A stretch of DNA of 64,000 nt from Rhodanobacter sp. OK091 (GTDB lineage: Bacteria > Pseudomonadota > Gammaproteobacteria > Xanthomonadales > Rhodanobacteraceae), in NCBI RefSeq assembly GCF_900142825.1, contig NZ_FRCH01000001.1:1240001-1304000 (forward strand), written 5' to 3'. Made by a program: the position numbers and the translations under genes. The notes under the pieces are model-generated. The model made no database searches. It saw nothing but the letters and a program-made list of their open reading frames with translations, and was not told the origin of the DNA. Of the stretch, positions 9,334 through 18,854 are shown in pieces. Within the stretch, counting starts at the first letter, position 1; each line of letters opens with the position of its first letter.

Positions 9334-11177
9334 GGTACCGACGACGAGCATGGCTGCTGGTCTTGTGGCTGCTGGCGGCATGCACCGTCGGTGCGTTGCA
9401 GGCACAGCCGGCGGCATCCCCCGTCGTGACCATCGATCGTGCCGACGCCGTGCAGGCCGGCTGGGATTCCAGCGCGCCGCCCCCGGCTGGCTGGACGCCG
9501 GTCACGTTGATGGATTACTGGAACGTCCGCTGGCCGCAGCATGATGGCGTGGTCTGGTATCGCGTGCACTGGAATCAGGCCGACGCGGGCACTCCGATCG
9601 GCCTGCTGATCGATTACGTCTGCATGGCCGATGCCGTCTACGTCAATGGCAGCCTGGTCTACCGCGAGCCACAACTGGTCGAGCCACTGTCGCGCAGCTG
9701 GGTCGCGCCGCAGTTTTTCCTGATCGACAAACCCCTTCTGCATACCGGCGGGAACACGCTGCTGGTGCGCGTTTCGGGCCTCGCGGCTTATCAGCCCGGT
9801 TTCGGCGTGGTGAAGCTGGGCGACCCCAATGCGGTGCAGCAGTTGTATCGCCAGGACTTGCGCTGGCGATACGACATTCGCCTGTTCAACTTCGCCATCA
9901 GCGCCGTGCTGGGCATATTGTTCGGCATGCTCTGGCTGTTGCGTCGCAGGGACACCGTTTACGGCTGGTACGCGCTGAACACGCTGTTCGGCGCCGGCTA
10001 CGGCTGGAACTACGTCACCGCAAGCACCTGGCCGTTCGCCAGTACCGATGCGTGGCAGGCCTTCGTCGTCGCCCTGCTCGTGGCGTCGGTGTGCTGCTTC
10101 ACCGTGTTCCTGCTGCGCTTCTGCCAGCGCTATTGGCCGCGCACGGAGGCCGCACTGGGGCTGGCCAGCCTGGCCGCCTTCGCGTTTGCGCTGCTCGACC
10201 CGCATCGCATGGGTCCATGGCGCAATCTATGGGTGCTTCCCACCATCCTGTTCTACTACGTCACGATCGCCGCCTTCCTGTGGCATGCCGCACGCAGCCG
10301 CCAGATCGAAGTTCGCGTACTAGGCGTATGCCTGCTGCTGCCGATGCTGCTCTCGTTCCGCGATCTCGCGCTGTACCTGGGTTTGATCCATGGTAACAAC
10401 TATGTCGGCGCGCTGACCTCGCCGCTGACCCTGATCGGCATGGCCTTCGCCGTAGCCTGGCGCTTTTCCATGGCCATGCGCCGCGTCGAGGGCTTCAACG
10501 TCGAACTCAAGCGCGAGGTCGATGTCGCCACCTCGCAGCTCGGCGACACGCTGGCACGCGAGCACACCCTGGCGCTGGACAACACCCGCATCGGCGAACG
10601 CCTGAATCTGGTGCGCGACCTCCACGACGGCTTCGGCGGCAGTCTGCTCGGCGCCATCGCCGCGCTGGAAAATCCGCAGCGGCCGGCGGAACCAGCACGC
10701 GTGGTCAGCACGCTGAAGGAACTGCGCGACGACCTGCGCCTGGTCATCGACACCACTACCCACGAGCAGGACTCCGACCTGGCCGGCCTGCTCGCCCCGC
10801 TGCACCACCGCTGGAGCCAGCGCCTGGACGTGGCCGACATCGACAGTCGCTGGCAGCTGGAAGGCCTCGATGGGCTGCGCCTCGGCCCCGCCCGCAGCCT
10901 CGACCTGCTGCGTCTGCTGCAGGAAGCGCTGACCAACGTGCTCAAGCACAGCCGCGCCAGCCGCGTGGACATCACCGTGCGACGCAACGATGCGCGCCTG
11001 GCCGTCGAGGTACGCGATGACGGCGACGGCTTCGACCCCACCGCCGCCAGCCGCAGTCATGGCGGCGGTGCCGGACTTGCTAGCCTGCGCGGCCGCGCTG
11101 CGCGTCTCGGTGGCGAGCTGATGCTGGACACTGCACCAGGGCGTGGCCTGTCTCTGCAACTCGATATCTTGCTGTGA
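9330..11177 (+). CDS. 7TMR-DISM-type sensor histidine kinase (HisKA_3)
   Basis: Membrane sensor kinase partner of the preceding response regulator. It appears to start at a TTG that overlaps the regulator stop (TTGA). The N-terminus MRYRRRAWLLVLWLLAACTV is a signal peptide, with LAAC as a possible lipobox. Residues about 25-170 form a periplasmic jelly-roll-like sensor domain (WYRVHWNQ, VYVNGSLVYRE), followed by about seven membrane helices to residue 380, a coiled linker, and a HisKA_3 dimerisation region with the phospho-His in LVRDLHDGFGGSLLG. The ATPase domain shows the N-box LLQEALTNVLKHSRAS and EVRDDGDGFDP. At 615 residues this fits diverse 7TM sensor kinases. The ligand is unknown. Confidence 0.9.
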   Translation: MRYRRRAWLLVLWLLAACTVGALQAQPAASPVVTIDRADAVQAGWDSSAPPPAGWTPVTLMDYWNVRWPQHDGVVWYRVHWNQADAGTPIGLLIDYVCMADAVYVNGSLVYREPQLVEPLSRSWVAPQFFLIDKPLLHTGGNTLLVRVSGLAAYQPGFGVVKLGDPNAVQQLYRQDLRWRYDIRLFNFAISAVLGILFGMLWLLRRRDTVYGWYALNTLFGAGYGWNYVTASTWPFASTDAWQAFVVALLVASVCCFTVFLLRFCQRYWPRTEAALGLASLAAFAFALLDPHRMGPWRNLWVLPTILFYYVTIAAFLWHAARSRQIEVRVLGVCLLLPMLLSFRDLALYLGLIHGNNYVGALTSPLTLIGMAFAVAWRFSMAMRRVEGFNVELKREVDVATSQLGDTLAREHTLALDNTRIGERLNLVRDLHDGFGGSLLGAIAALENPQRPAEPARVVSTLKELRDDLRLVIDTTTHEQDSDLAGLLAPLHHRWSQRLDVADIDSRWQLEGLDGLRLGPARSLDLLRLLQEALTNVLKHSRASRVDITVRRNDARLAVEVRDDGDGFDPTAASRSHGGGAGLASLRGRAARLGGELMLDTAPGRGLSLQLDILL

Positions 11178-11203
11178 CAAGGCTCTAGGGATGCTCTGAT
11201 CGA

Positions 11204-14200
11204 CTAGAACTGTTTGCTCACCCCTAACCGGATCATCTGCACGCGCGCATGGGGTTGCGTCAGGTATTCGTAATCCGTGCTAAGCCGCAGGTCGTGGGCC
11301 AACTGCAGATCCAGTCCCAGACCCAGCTGCGCGCTGGTGCCGTTGGCGCTGTACGGATTGGTCAACACGTTCCACGAGCCGGCCGAGGGAATGAACGCGT
11401 AGCTCAAGCTGGCCTCGCCGGTGCCCTGGAAATCGTGTCCGACCTCCAACCTCGCATGCGGTATCAGCATGCCGTAGCTCAGCTGGATCTGCCCGCTCGC
11501 ACGCAGGCCCAACACGGCCAGCGAGGTACGCACGGTCTGGTTGCCGTAGGTAAGCGCGGCAGCAGGCGTGCCATTCTCGGAAAAACCGTCCAGCGTCGAC
11601 AGCGACCATTCCAGCCGCCCATACGGTGACACCAGCCAGTTGTCCTTGTGGTACTCGTAGCCGGCCGTGAGCGAAGCGAACCATTGCTTGCCGTCGCGTT
11701 GCCCGGACAGAAAGCTATCGCTATCGCTAGCGTGACGACGGCTGTCGAAGGTCAATTTCCCGCCGCCCAGCACGGCATCGATATAGGTCTGCGGTGCCGG
11801 CTGGAAGCTGCCGTAGAACGCCGCGCTGTAACCGTGCGCGATGCTGCGGGTACCATCATTGGCGATCGTGCTGTTGTCGTGGTTGTAGCCCAGGCTGAAA
11901 CCGACCAGGCTGCGCTGGCCGATGCGCTGATCCACGCCGACATTCACCGCAATGCTGTCCGCATCAAAACCGGCCGCCTGACGGTAAGCATCGAAGGCAC
12001 CGAACGCCGCCGTGCCGCCTACCCACGCACCCAGCCCGCCGGACCCGCGACTGGCCGTATCCGAATCCGTATGGACCGGTTTGCCGGCCGTCGTCGATGC
12101 ATCGGCAACGCCCTCACTGGCACCGATACCGGGCCTCATCCATGCGTTCGACGTGCCCACGTCCCATCCGTTTCCATCGGCCAACGGATGGCCACCCGGC
12201 ACCTCAGTGCCGTCCGATGCCGCCGAGCGTGGCGCCTGCAACGGCCGGCCATCCAGGCTGATGGACAGCGAGTTGCTGAACGATGCGGTGCCGCCACCAT
12301 CATGCAGGCTCTCCAGACGTCCGTGGATGTTGTCCAGCTGGCTCTGTGCGAAACGCTGGGCCTGTTCGGTCTGCGCGTTGATTAGCCCGAGTACATTCGG
12401 ATTCTTCGACGGATCGGGCTGGCTGCTGACCAGCACCAACACATTCACGCTGATCACGCTGCTGTTCGCCGAAACCAGCGCCGCGCTGAGCTGCACCAGC
12501 CCGTGGAAACCCGGTGCCGGGCTGAAGGTCAGTGTCGACGGCTGGCTCAAGGCCACGTTGCCCGCATTTGCCGGCGACATGCCCACCAGCGTCGAGGACA
12601 CGTAACTGCCCGGCACGATCGTGGCGAGATTGGTCGACACCGGTGTTCCCGGCGTGGTGGTCAGTGTGACGGAACTGCCTGTCGCACTGCCGGCTGGCAG
12701 CACGGTGACCGTGACCGTGGCCGGCAGGGAGTGACCGAAGCTGTTGATGACCTCATAGCCAAACGTGTCGCTGCCCGTGAAGCCGGCAACCGGCACGTAG
12801 GTGATCTGGCCACCGGATGCGCTTGCGCTGCCGTGCGACGGTTGCGTTATCACGCCCGCACCGGTGAACGGTTGCGGACCGGTCGCGCCCGCCCATGCCT
12901 GCACCAGCACGGGCTCACCCGCCAAGGTGACCACCGCGAGCGGTTTCGCCACCGGCACCGACAGCGGCGTCACGGTTACGCTGACCGTCGCCGCACTTGA
13001 GGTACCGCCCGGATTGGTCGCGGTGTACGTGAAGCTGTCGCTGCCACCGTAGTACGTCGGCGACGGCGTGTACGTCACTGTCTCGCCGGAGACACTGACG
13101 GTGCCGTGCATCGGTGCGGTGCCGATTGTCACGCCGGTGATGTCCACACCGCTGATTGAACTGATGAGGTCGATGCTCGCCGCGGTGTTGTAGGCGGTGG
13201 TCACCGACTTTGCAGCGACGATCGGGACGGCCGGCGCGCCAACGGTGATCGTCACCGTCGCCGCACTCGAGGTGCCGCCGGGATTTGTCACGGTGTAGGT
13301 GAAGCTGTCGCTGCCACCGTAGTAGGTGGACGATGGCGTGTACGTCACCGTTTCGCCTGACACGCTCGCTGTGCCATGCGCCGGTGCCGCACCGATCGTC
13401 ACCGCTGTGATGTCGACGCCCGTGATCGAACCCGTGAGGTCGATGCTCGCTGCGGTGTTATACGCCGTGCTGACCACCTTGGCAGTTGCCGTCGGTGCAG
13501 CTGGCACACCGACCGTGATCGTTACCGTCGCCGCAGTCGAGGTGCCGCCCGGATTCGTCACGGTGTAGGTGAAGCTGTCACTGCCGCCGTAGTAGGTGGG
13601 CGACGGCGTATACGTCACCGTTTCGCCGGAGACGCTGACCGTGCCGTGCGTCGGTGCCGTGCCGATCGTCACCGCCGTAATGTCCACGCCAGTGATCGAG
13701 CTGGTGAGGTCAATGCTCGCCGCGGTGTTGTACGCCGTAGTCACCGATTTCGCCGCCGCGGTCGGAGCCGTCGGCGCACCGACGGTGATGGTCACCGTGG
13801 CAGGTACTGACGTACCGCCCGGATTCGTCGCGGTGTAAGTGAAGCTGTCGCTACCGCCGTAGTAGGTCGGCGACGGCGTATACGTCACCACCTCGCCGGA
13901 GACGCTGACCGTGCCGTGTGTCGGCGAGGTGCCGATCGCCACCGCGGTGATGTCGACGCCGCTGATCGAGCCGGACAGGTCGATGCTGGCAGCCGTGTTG
14001 TACGCGGTGCTCACCGACTTCGCAGCGACGGTCGGGGCGGCCGGCGCACCGACCGTGATCGTCACCGTCGCCGCACTGGACGTGCTGCCCGGATTGGTCG
14101 CGGTATAGGTGAAGCTGTCGCTGCCGCCGTAGTAGGTCGACGATGGCGTGTACATCGCCACCTCGCCAGAGACGCTCACCGTGCCGTGAGTCGGCGCGGT

Positions 14201-15454
14201 ACCTATCGTCACGGCGGTGATGCCCGTGCCGGTGATCGAACCGGACAGGTCGATGCTGGCGACGGTGTTGTAAGCCGTGGTCACCGATTTCGCGGCGGCC
14301 GTGGGCGCTGCCAGCGGCGTCACGCTGTTCGACGCCGCCGAGGCAGCGCCGGTGCCGACGTAGTTGGTCGCCGTCACGGTGAATGTATAAGCCGTGCCGT
14401 TGGTCAGGCCAATGAGCGTGATCGGCGCGCTGGCGCCGCTGCCGGTGATACCGCCGGGGCTGGAGGTGACGGTGTAGCCGGTGATCGCGGAGCCGCCATT
14501 GCTGGCCGGCGGCGTGAAGCTCACGGTCGCCTGTGCATTGCCTGCGGTGGCGGCACCGATGGTCGGTGCGCCGGGAACCACAGCGTTGACGGTGATCGAT
14601 ACCGTGGCCGGCGCCGAGGTGCCAGCGACATTGGTGGCGGTGTAGGTGAAGCTGTCGGAACCGCTGTAACCGGCGGTGGGCGTGTAGCTGATCGACGTGC
14701 CGCTGGCGGTGGCCGTGCCGTGCGCAGCTACGCTGGCGACGGCGACCGAAGTCGCGGTGCCGGCGATGCTGAGGGCGATGGCATTGTTGCTGCTGCCGTA
14801 GGCCACCGTGGCATTGACCGCGTTGGCAGTGGGCGCGGTGAACGTGAACGAACCTCCCGAATACGTGCCGGCATCGGTGATCACGGTGATCGCTACGGTG
14901 CCCGAACCGTTGGGCACTGTTGCATTAATGATCGGCGTGGTGCCGCCACTGTAGTTGACGGTGAACGCAGTGGCCGGCGTGGCGCCAAAAAGTACCTGCG
15001 TGGCGCCCCAGAAACCGGAGCCGGAAATAACGACGGAGCTGCCGGCAGTCGCCGAGGACGGACTGACACCCGATATCGAGGCGCCGGCAGATCCGCAGGT
15101 GACGCTGTACGTCGCTGGGCTGTTGACTGCATTACTGAGGTTGTCGGCGCCCACCCCCGAACCGCCCTCCGTACCAGAGACGGTACTGTTGTTCGCGCTC
15201 ATTTGCAGGAATGAGCCCCCGTAAAAAATCTGACCCGACGTGGTCAGCGTGACGTAGTCGCCTTGATTGACCGGCTGACTGTTGGTCAGCAGTTGGACAT
15301 ATCCGTATCCGGCAATCGTGCCGGATTGTCCATTGAGCGCCACGCAGCCCGGCGAAGCCTGCACCAAGCCAGGCAAACCAAGCACGCCAGCCAGCGCCAA
15401 GCAAGCCAGCCCCCGCAACCACCGCAGCGGCGCCGCGCCGCGTTTCGTGTTCAT
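11204..15454 (-). CDS. Repeat-rich autotransporter adhesin-like protein
   Basis: Large (1416-residue) type V secreted protein. A signal peptide (Arg-rich start, then LACLALAGVLGLPGLVQA) is followed by an IPT/TIG-like domain (ISGVSPSSATAGSSVVISGS), a bacterial Ig-like domain (YSGSDSFTYTATNVAGTS), a fibronectin type III domain (ITGYTVTSSPGG) and five tandem 90-residue Ig-like repeats, each with AYNT, HGTVSVSGE and YYGGSDSFTYT. A degenerate sixth unit follows. The C-terminal ~290 residues are an autotransporter beta-barrel (AWVGGTAAFGAFDAYRQAAG onward) ending in the required aromatic residue (SKQF). Likely a surface adhesin. It is convergent with the histidine kinase and has a 319-base upstream region shared with cydP. 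Confidence 0.9.
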   Translation of the reverse strand: MNTKRGAAPLRWLRGLACLALAGVLGLPGLVQASPGCVALNGQSGTIAGYGYVQLLTNSQPVNQGDYVTLTTSGQIFYGGSFLQMSANNSTVSGTEGGSGVGADNLSNAVNSPATYSVTCGSAGASISGVSPSSATAGSSVVISGSGFWGATQVLFGATPATAFTVNYSGGTTPIINATVPNGSGTVAITVITDAGTYSGGSFTFTAPTANAVNATVAYGSSNNAIALSIAGTATSVAVASVAAHGTATASGTSISYTPTAGYSGSDSFTYTATNVAGTSAPATVSITVNAVVPGAPTIGAATAGNAQATVSFTPPASNGGSAITGYTVTSSPGGITGSGASAPITLIGLTNGTAYTFTVTATNYVGTGAASAASNSVTPLAAPTAAAKSVTTAYNTVASIDLSGSITGTGITAVTIGTAPTHGTVSVSGEVAMYTPSSTYYGGSDSFTYTATNPGSTSSAATVTITVGAPAAPTVAAKSVSTAYNTAASIDLSGSISGVDITAVAIGTSPTHGTVSVSGEVVTYTPSPTYYGGSDSFTYTATNPGGTSVPATVTITVGAPTAPTAAAKSVTTAYNTAASIDLTSSITGVDITAVTIGTAPTHGTVSVSGETVTYTPSPTYYGGSDSFTYTVTNPGGTSTAATVTITVGVPAAPTATAKVVSTAYNTAASIDLTGSITGVDITAVTIGAAPAHGTASVSGETVTYTPSSTYYGGSDSFTYTVTNPGGTSSAATVTITVGAPAVPIVAAKSVTTAYNTAASIDLISSISGVDITGVTIGTAPMHGTVSVSGETVTYTPSPTYYGGSDSFTYTATNPGGTSSAATVSVTVTPLSVPVAKPLAVVTLAGEPVLVQAWAGATGPQPFTGAGVITQPSHGSASASGGQITYVPVAGFTGSDTFGYEVINSFGHSLPATVTVTVLPAGSATGSSVTLTTTPGTPVSTNLATIVPGSYVSSTLVGMSPANAGNVALSQPSTLTFSPAPGFHGLVQLSAALVSANSSVISVNVLVLVSSQPDPSKNPNVLGLINAQTEQAQRFAQSQLDNIHGRLESLHDGGGTASFSNSLSISLDGRPLQAPRSAASDGTEVPGGHPLADGNGWDVGTSNAWMRPGIGASEGVADASTTAGKPVHTDSDTASRGSGGLGAWVGGTAAFGAFDAYRQAAGFDADSIAVNVGVDQRIGQRSLVGFSLGYNHDNSTIANDGTRSIAHGYSAAFYGSFQPAPQTYIDAVLGGGKLTFDSRRHASDSDSFLSGQRDGKQWFASLTAGYEYHKDNWLVSPYGRLEWSLSTLDGFSENGTPAAALTYGNQTVRTSLAVLGLRASGQIQLSYGMLIPHARLEVGHDFQGTGEASLSYAFIPSAGSWNVLTNPYSANGTSAQLGLGLDLQLAHDLRLSTDYEYLTQPHARVQMIRLGVSKQF
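12960..14313 (-). repeat. Five tandem ~270-bp coding repeats
   Basis: Within the autotransporter the nucleotide sequence repeats with a period of about 270 bp for five units, each encoding 90 residues. Units differ by scattered substitutions rather than indels. Third-base differences are common, so the copies are not recent identical duplications, but they share stretches long enough for recombination. Confidence 0.9.
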
Positions 15455-15714
15455 GCCCCTACCCCTGTCGCATCAACGGGCGGATGCCCGCTCGTGCGTG
15501 GATGGTTTCATGCGTGCTGGCATCGGCATATCCCCGAAATCGGGGGTACCCGGGCTCCGGCTTGTAGCGCTCGCTCCCACCACAGAGTCACCGACTGCGG
15601 AACGTGCGACCACATGCGTCCCGGCGTCGGTCGGCCATGCACCCAGCCAAACTTCCTGACATGGGTCGCGCCGCGCGATCACGCAGATTGCCGCAGGCTG
15701 CGGCATTACTCCGC
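15455..15714. other. Divergent intergenic region between the autotransporter and cydP
   Basis: This non-coding stretch carries control signals for two divergent genes. It contains a perfect palindrome, CCCCGAAATCGGGG, at 15532-15545 that could be an operator for the autotransporter, and a hairpin, GCCGCA/TGCGGC with a 3-base loop, at 15690-15704. I found no FNR-type TTGAT-N4-ATCAA box and no recognisable riboswitch. Open frames crossing it on the minus strand run into cydP and were rejected. Confidence 0.6.
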
Positions 15715-15743
15715 ACGACAGCTTCACGGGCGAGGCGTATTCT
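15715..15743 (+). promoter_or_regulatory. Candidate cyd operon promoter
   Basis: A -35-like ACGACA (15715-15720) and a -10-like TATTCT (15738-15743) are separated by 17 bases; each matches four of six sigma-70 consensus bases. The predicted start would lie about 24 bases before the cydP ATG. Confidence 0.4.
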
Positions 15744-15773
15744 CGGCTGAGATGTGATGCACGGGATCGCTGC

Positions 15774-15995
15774 ATGTCCATATCGTCCGCTGAACCGGAT
15801 CGCCACGTTTTGCCACGCCGTCCGCTGCGTCGGCTGACGTTCGAGCTGTTCGGCGTCATCGCGCTGAAGATCGCGTTGCTGATGCTGATCTGGTGGATCG
15901 TCTTCGCTCCGCAGCCGAAACCGGACACCAGCCCAGCGGCGATCGCGCACCGGCTGGCACCCACCTCGCAAACCCCACCGGCAGGTCAACCATGA
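15774..15995 (+). CDS. cydP: CydP, putative small subunit of cytochrome bd oxidase
   Basis: Short (73-residue) single-span membrane protein at the head of the cyd operon. A basic N-terminal segment (RHVLPRRPLRRLTFE) leads into one transmembrane helix, LFGVIALKIALLMLIWWIVF, and a Pro-rich tail. Proteins of this pattern directly upstream of cydA in Xanthomonadales and relatives are called CydP and are thought to be an accessory subunit. The stop overlaps the cydA start in ATGA, so it is certainly co-translated with the oxidase. Function is inferred from context and the family name. Confidence 0.8.
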   Translation: MSISSAEPDRHVLPRRPLRRLTFELFGVIALKIALLMLIWWIVFAPQPKPDTSPAAIAHRLAPTSQTPPAGQP

Positions 15996-17557
15996 TCATC
16001 GATACCGATGTCGTCACGCTGTCGCGCCTGCAGTTTGCGCTGACTGCGCTCTACCACTTCCTGTTCGTCCCGCTGACCTTGGGGCTGGTGTGGATGCTCG
16101 CGATCATGGAGAGCGTCTATGTGATGACCGGGCGCGAGGTGTGGAAGCGCATGGTGCAGTTCTGGGGCGTGCTGTTCGGCATCAATTTCGCGATGGGCGT
16201 GGCTACCGGGGTGACGATGGAATTCCAGTTCGGCATGAACTGGGCGTACTACTCGCATTACGTCGGCGACATCTTCGGAGCGCCGCTGGCGATCGAGGGC
16301 CTGATGGCGTTCTTCCTCGAAGCCACGCTGGTCGGCGTGTTCTTCATGGGCTGGGATCGCATCTCGCGGATCAAGCATCTGTTGGTGACATGGTTCCTCG
16401 CGCTGGGTACCAGCTTGTCGGCGCTATGGATCCTGATCGCGAATGCGTGGATGCAGCATCCGGTCGGCTCCGAGTTCAATCCGCAGACGATGCGCATGGA
16501 GGTGACCTCGTTCTCCGACGTGTTCTTCAATCCGGTGGCGCAGGACAAATTCGTGCACACGGTAAGCGCCGGTTACGTGCTGGGTGCGATGTTCGTGCTG
16601 TCGATCAGTGCGTGGTACTTGCTGCGCGGACGCAATGTCGATTTCGCCAAGCGCTCGATGACGGTAGCGGCGAGCTTCGGCCTGGCCGCGGCGCTGTCGG
16701 TGGTGGTGCTGGGCGATGCATCGGGCTACACCGTATCGCTGAACCAGAAAATGAAAATGGCCTCGATCGAGGCGATGTGGCACACCGAGCCGGCGCCGGC
16801 GCCGTTTACCTTGTTCGGCATCCCCGACGTGCAGCAGCGCACCACGCACTACGCGGTGAAGGTTCCCTGGGTGATGGGCCTGATCGGCACGCATTCGATC
16901 GACGAGACGATGCCCGGCATCGCCGAACTGGTGGATGCCGCCAAGGGCCGTATCGGCAACGGCATCCAGGCCTACGATGCCATGCTGATGCTGCGTCAGG
17001 ACAAGGACAACGCACAGGCGAAGGCCACCCTCGCCGCACATGACAAGGACCTGGGCTACGCCTTGCTGCTGAAGAAATATGTCGACGATCCACGCCAGGC
17101 GACGCCGGCAGATATACAGAAGGCTGCCGACAGCACGATTCCGAACGTGCCAGTGCTGTTCTGGGCGTTCCGCATCATGGTCGGCTGCGGCTTCTATTTC
17201 ATCGCGCTGTTCGCGTTCTCGTTCTGGAAGGCCAGCAGACGCCAGCTCGATACGCAGCGCTGGTATCTGCGCCTCGCGCTATGCAGCCTGCCGCTGCCGT
17301 GGGTGGCGATCGAGCTGGGCTGGATCGTTGCCGAATACGGCCGCCAGCCGTGGGCGATCGAAGGCGTGCTGCCCACGGCGCTCGGCGTGTCGTCGGTCAG
17401 TGCCGGCCAAGTGCTCACCTCGCTCGGCGGCTTCGTGCTGTTCTACACCGCGCTGGCCATCGTCGACGTGGTGCTGATGCTGAAGTTCGCCCGCAAGGGA
17501 CCGGATGGCCTGGGCATCTGGCCGTCCATGGCCTCATCCACTGCAGCCGCTCACTGA
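15992..17557 (+). CDS. cydA: Cytochrome bd ubiquinol oxidase subunit I
   Basis: Heme-bearing subunit of the high-affinity cytochrome bd quinol oxidase, a membrane terminal oxidase used at low oxygen. Conserved residues are visible: His22 (ALYHFLF) and His189 (KFVHT) as heme ligands, glutamates in [10 protein letters not shown] in the proton path, and the quinol-binding Q-loop [13 protein letters not shown] with Lys255 and Glu260. The EYGRQPW motif is present near the C-terminus. The length of 521 residues matches the 522 of E. coli CydA, suggesting the long Q-loop form. The ATG at 15992 overlaps the cydP stop; a longer frame without this overlap was rejected. Confidence 0.97.
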   Translation: MIIDTDVVTLSRLQFALTALYHFLFVPLTLGLVWMLAIMESVYVMTGREVWKRMVQFWGVLFGINFAMGVATGVTMEFQFGMNWAYYSHYVGDIFGAPLAIEGLMAFFLEATLVGVFFMGWDRISRIKHLLVTWFLALGTSLSALWILIANAWMQHPVGSEFNPQTMRMEVTSFSDVFFNPVAQDKFVHTVSAGYVLGAMFVLSISAWYLLRGRNVDFAKRSMTVAASFGLAAALSVVVLGDASGYTVSLNQKMKMASIEAMWHTEPAPAPFTLFGIPDVQQRTTHYAVKVPWVMGLIGTHSIDETMPGIAELVDAAKGRIGNGIQAYDAMLMLRQDKDNAQAKATLAAHDKDLGYALLLKKYVDDPRQATPADIQKAADSTIPNVPVLFWAFRIMVGCGFYFIALFAFSFWKASRRQLDTQRWYLRLALCSLPLPWVAIELGWIVAEYGRQPWAIEGVLPTALGVSSVSAGQVLTSLGGFVLFYTALAIVDVVLMLKFARKGPDGLGIWPSMASSTAAAH

Positions 17558-17567
17558 GGACATCGCC

Positions 17568-18698
17568 ATGCTCGACTACGCCACGCTACGGGTGATCTGG
17601 TGGGCACTGCTCGGCACGCTGTTGATCGGCTTCGCCATTCTGGACGGCTTCGACTTCGGTGTCGCCGGCCTGCTGAAGGTGCTCGGCCGCGACAATGAGG
17701 AACGGCTGGTCCTGCTGGAAGGTATCGAGCCGACCTGGGAAGGCAACCAGGTATGGTTCATCCTCGCCGGCGGCGCCACGTTCGCGGCATGGCCGATGCT
17801 CTATGCGGTGTCGTTCTCCGGCATGTACATGGCCATTGCGCTGGTACTGCTGGCGCTGATCCTGCGCCCGGTCGGCTTCAACTTCCGCGGCAAGATCCAC
17901 GACCCGCGCTGGGCGTCGCTGTGGGACTGGGTTCTCACCGGCTCCGGATTCGTCGTGATGCTGGTCGCCGGCGTCGCGTTCGGCAACTTGTTCCTTGGTG
18001 TGCCGTTCCGGTTCGACGGCGACCTGCGCATGAGCTGGCACGGCGACTTCTTCGATCTGCTGCATCCGTTCGCGCTGCTGTGCGGGCTGGTGTCGCTGAG
18101 CATGCTGCTGGCGCACGGCGCTTGCTGGGCGGCGCTGAAAGCCGATCACACGATCGCGGTGCGCGCGGTGAGAATCGCACGCTGGATGACACTGATCTTT
18201 GCTGCGCTGTATGTGCTCGCCGGGGTCTGGCTGGCCTATGGCATCCCCGGCTACGCCGTAGTCGGCCCGGCAATCACCGACGGCGCCTCCAATCCGCTGT
18301 ACAAGCAGGTCGCCCTGGGCGGCAGCTGGTTTTCCAGTTACATGCAATACCCGTGGTTCTGGGCTGCGCCGCTGCTGGCGCTGGTTTCCGCTGTCGGCGT
18401 GCAGACCCTGATCAGTCGGCGCAGCATCGCCGGCTTCGTCGCCAGCAGCCTGATGGTCGGCAGCGCGATCGCCTCGGCCGGTTTTGCGCTGTTTCCGTTT
18501 CTGCTGCCGTCCAGCCTCGACCCGCGCTCCAGCCTCACCGTGTGGGACGCTTCGTCCAGCCGCGGCACCTTGCAGCTGATGCTGCTGGTCAGCGCGGTGC
18601 TGCTGCCGATCGTCATTCTCTACACCAGCTGGGTCTACCGCGTGATGCGCGGACGGGTCACGCTGGAACAGGTGCGCAAGGCGCACGGCGGCTACTGA
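17568..18698 (+). CDS. cydB: Cytochrome bd ubiquinol oxidase subunit II
   Basis: Second large subunit of the cytochrome bd oxidase, a multi-span membrane protein that pairs with CydA. The product is 376 residues (E. coli 379) and begins [20 protein letters not shown], the standard CydB N-terminus, with [15 protein letters not shown] in the first helix and [20 protein letters not shown] next. The latter is a conserved CydB signature. The ATG at 17568 follows a TGAGGA ribosome-binding site ten bases after the cydA stop. The C-terminal helix [16 protein letters not shown] is also typical. Confidence 0.97.
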   Translation: MLDYATLRVIWWALLGTLLIGFAILDGFDFGVAGLLKVLGRDNEERLVLLEGIEPTWEGNQVWFILAGGATFAAWPMLYAVSFSGMYMAIALVLLALILRPVGFNFRGKIHDPRWASLWDWVLTGSGFVVMLVAGVAFGNLFLGVPFRFDGDLRMSWHGDFFDLLHPFALLCGLVSLSMLLAHGACWAALKADHTIAVRAVRIARWMTLIFAALYVLAGVWLAYGIPGYAVVGPAITDGASNPLYKQVALGGSWFSSYMQYPWFWAAPLLALVSAVGVQTLISRRSIAGFVASSLMVGSAIASAGFALFPFLLPSSLDPRSSLTVWDASSSRGTLQLMLLVSAVLLPIVILYTSWVYRVMRGRVTLEQVRKAHGGY

Positions 18699-18713
18699 AG
18701 GGAGCGCGAACTC

Positions 18714-18854
18714 ATGTGGTATTTCTCATGGATACTCGGACTTGGACTGGCCTGCGCCTTCGCCATCCTCAATGCGATGTGGTACGAGGTGCATGCCACT
18801 GACGAGGCCAATCGCCTGCGGGAAGATTCACAGCTGCCCGACGAGTTGAGCTAG
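18714..18854 (+). CDS. cydX: CydX, small subunit of cytochrome bd oxidase
   Basis: Very short (46-residue) membrane protein, MWYFSWILGLGLACAFAILN followed by AMWYEVHATDEANRLRED. CydX binds CydA near the hemes and stabilises the complex. The WYFSWILG start and the N-AMWYE end of the helix match the family closely. A ribosome-binding site (GAAGGGAG) lies just upstream and the gap to cydB is 15 bases. The stop codon overlaps the stop of the convergent pepP gene within the tetranucleotide CTAG. Confidence 0.95.
   Translation: MWYFSWILGLGLACAFAILNAMWYEVHATDEANRLREDSQLPDELS

Noticed and set aside
12960-14313. Possible CRISPR-like array because of regular repeats
   Set aside because: Period is 270 bp, entirely coding, with no short repeat-spacer structure. 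No CRISPR array or cas gene is seen anywhere in the window.
13916-15214. 432-residue plus-strand frame inside the autotransporter
   Set aside because: It is a by-product of the GC-rich coding repeats; its product is Arg/Gly/Asp-rich and repetitive, with no domain.
15455-15773. Riboswitch or FNR site upstream of the cyd operon
   Set aside because: I looked for c-di-GMP-type aptamer cores and TTGAT-N4-ATCAA and found neither.
15473-15964. 163-residue minus-strand frame across the autotransporter-cydP spacer
   Set aside because: It overlaps all of cydP antisense, has no family features, and no ribosome-binding site.
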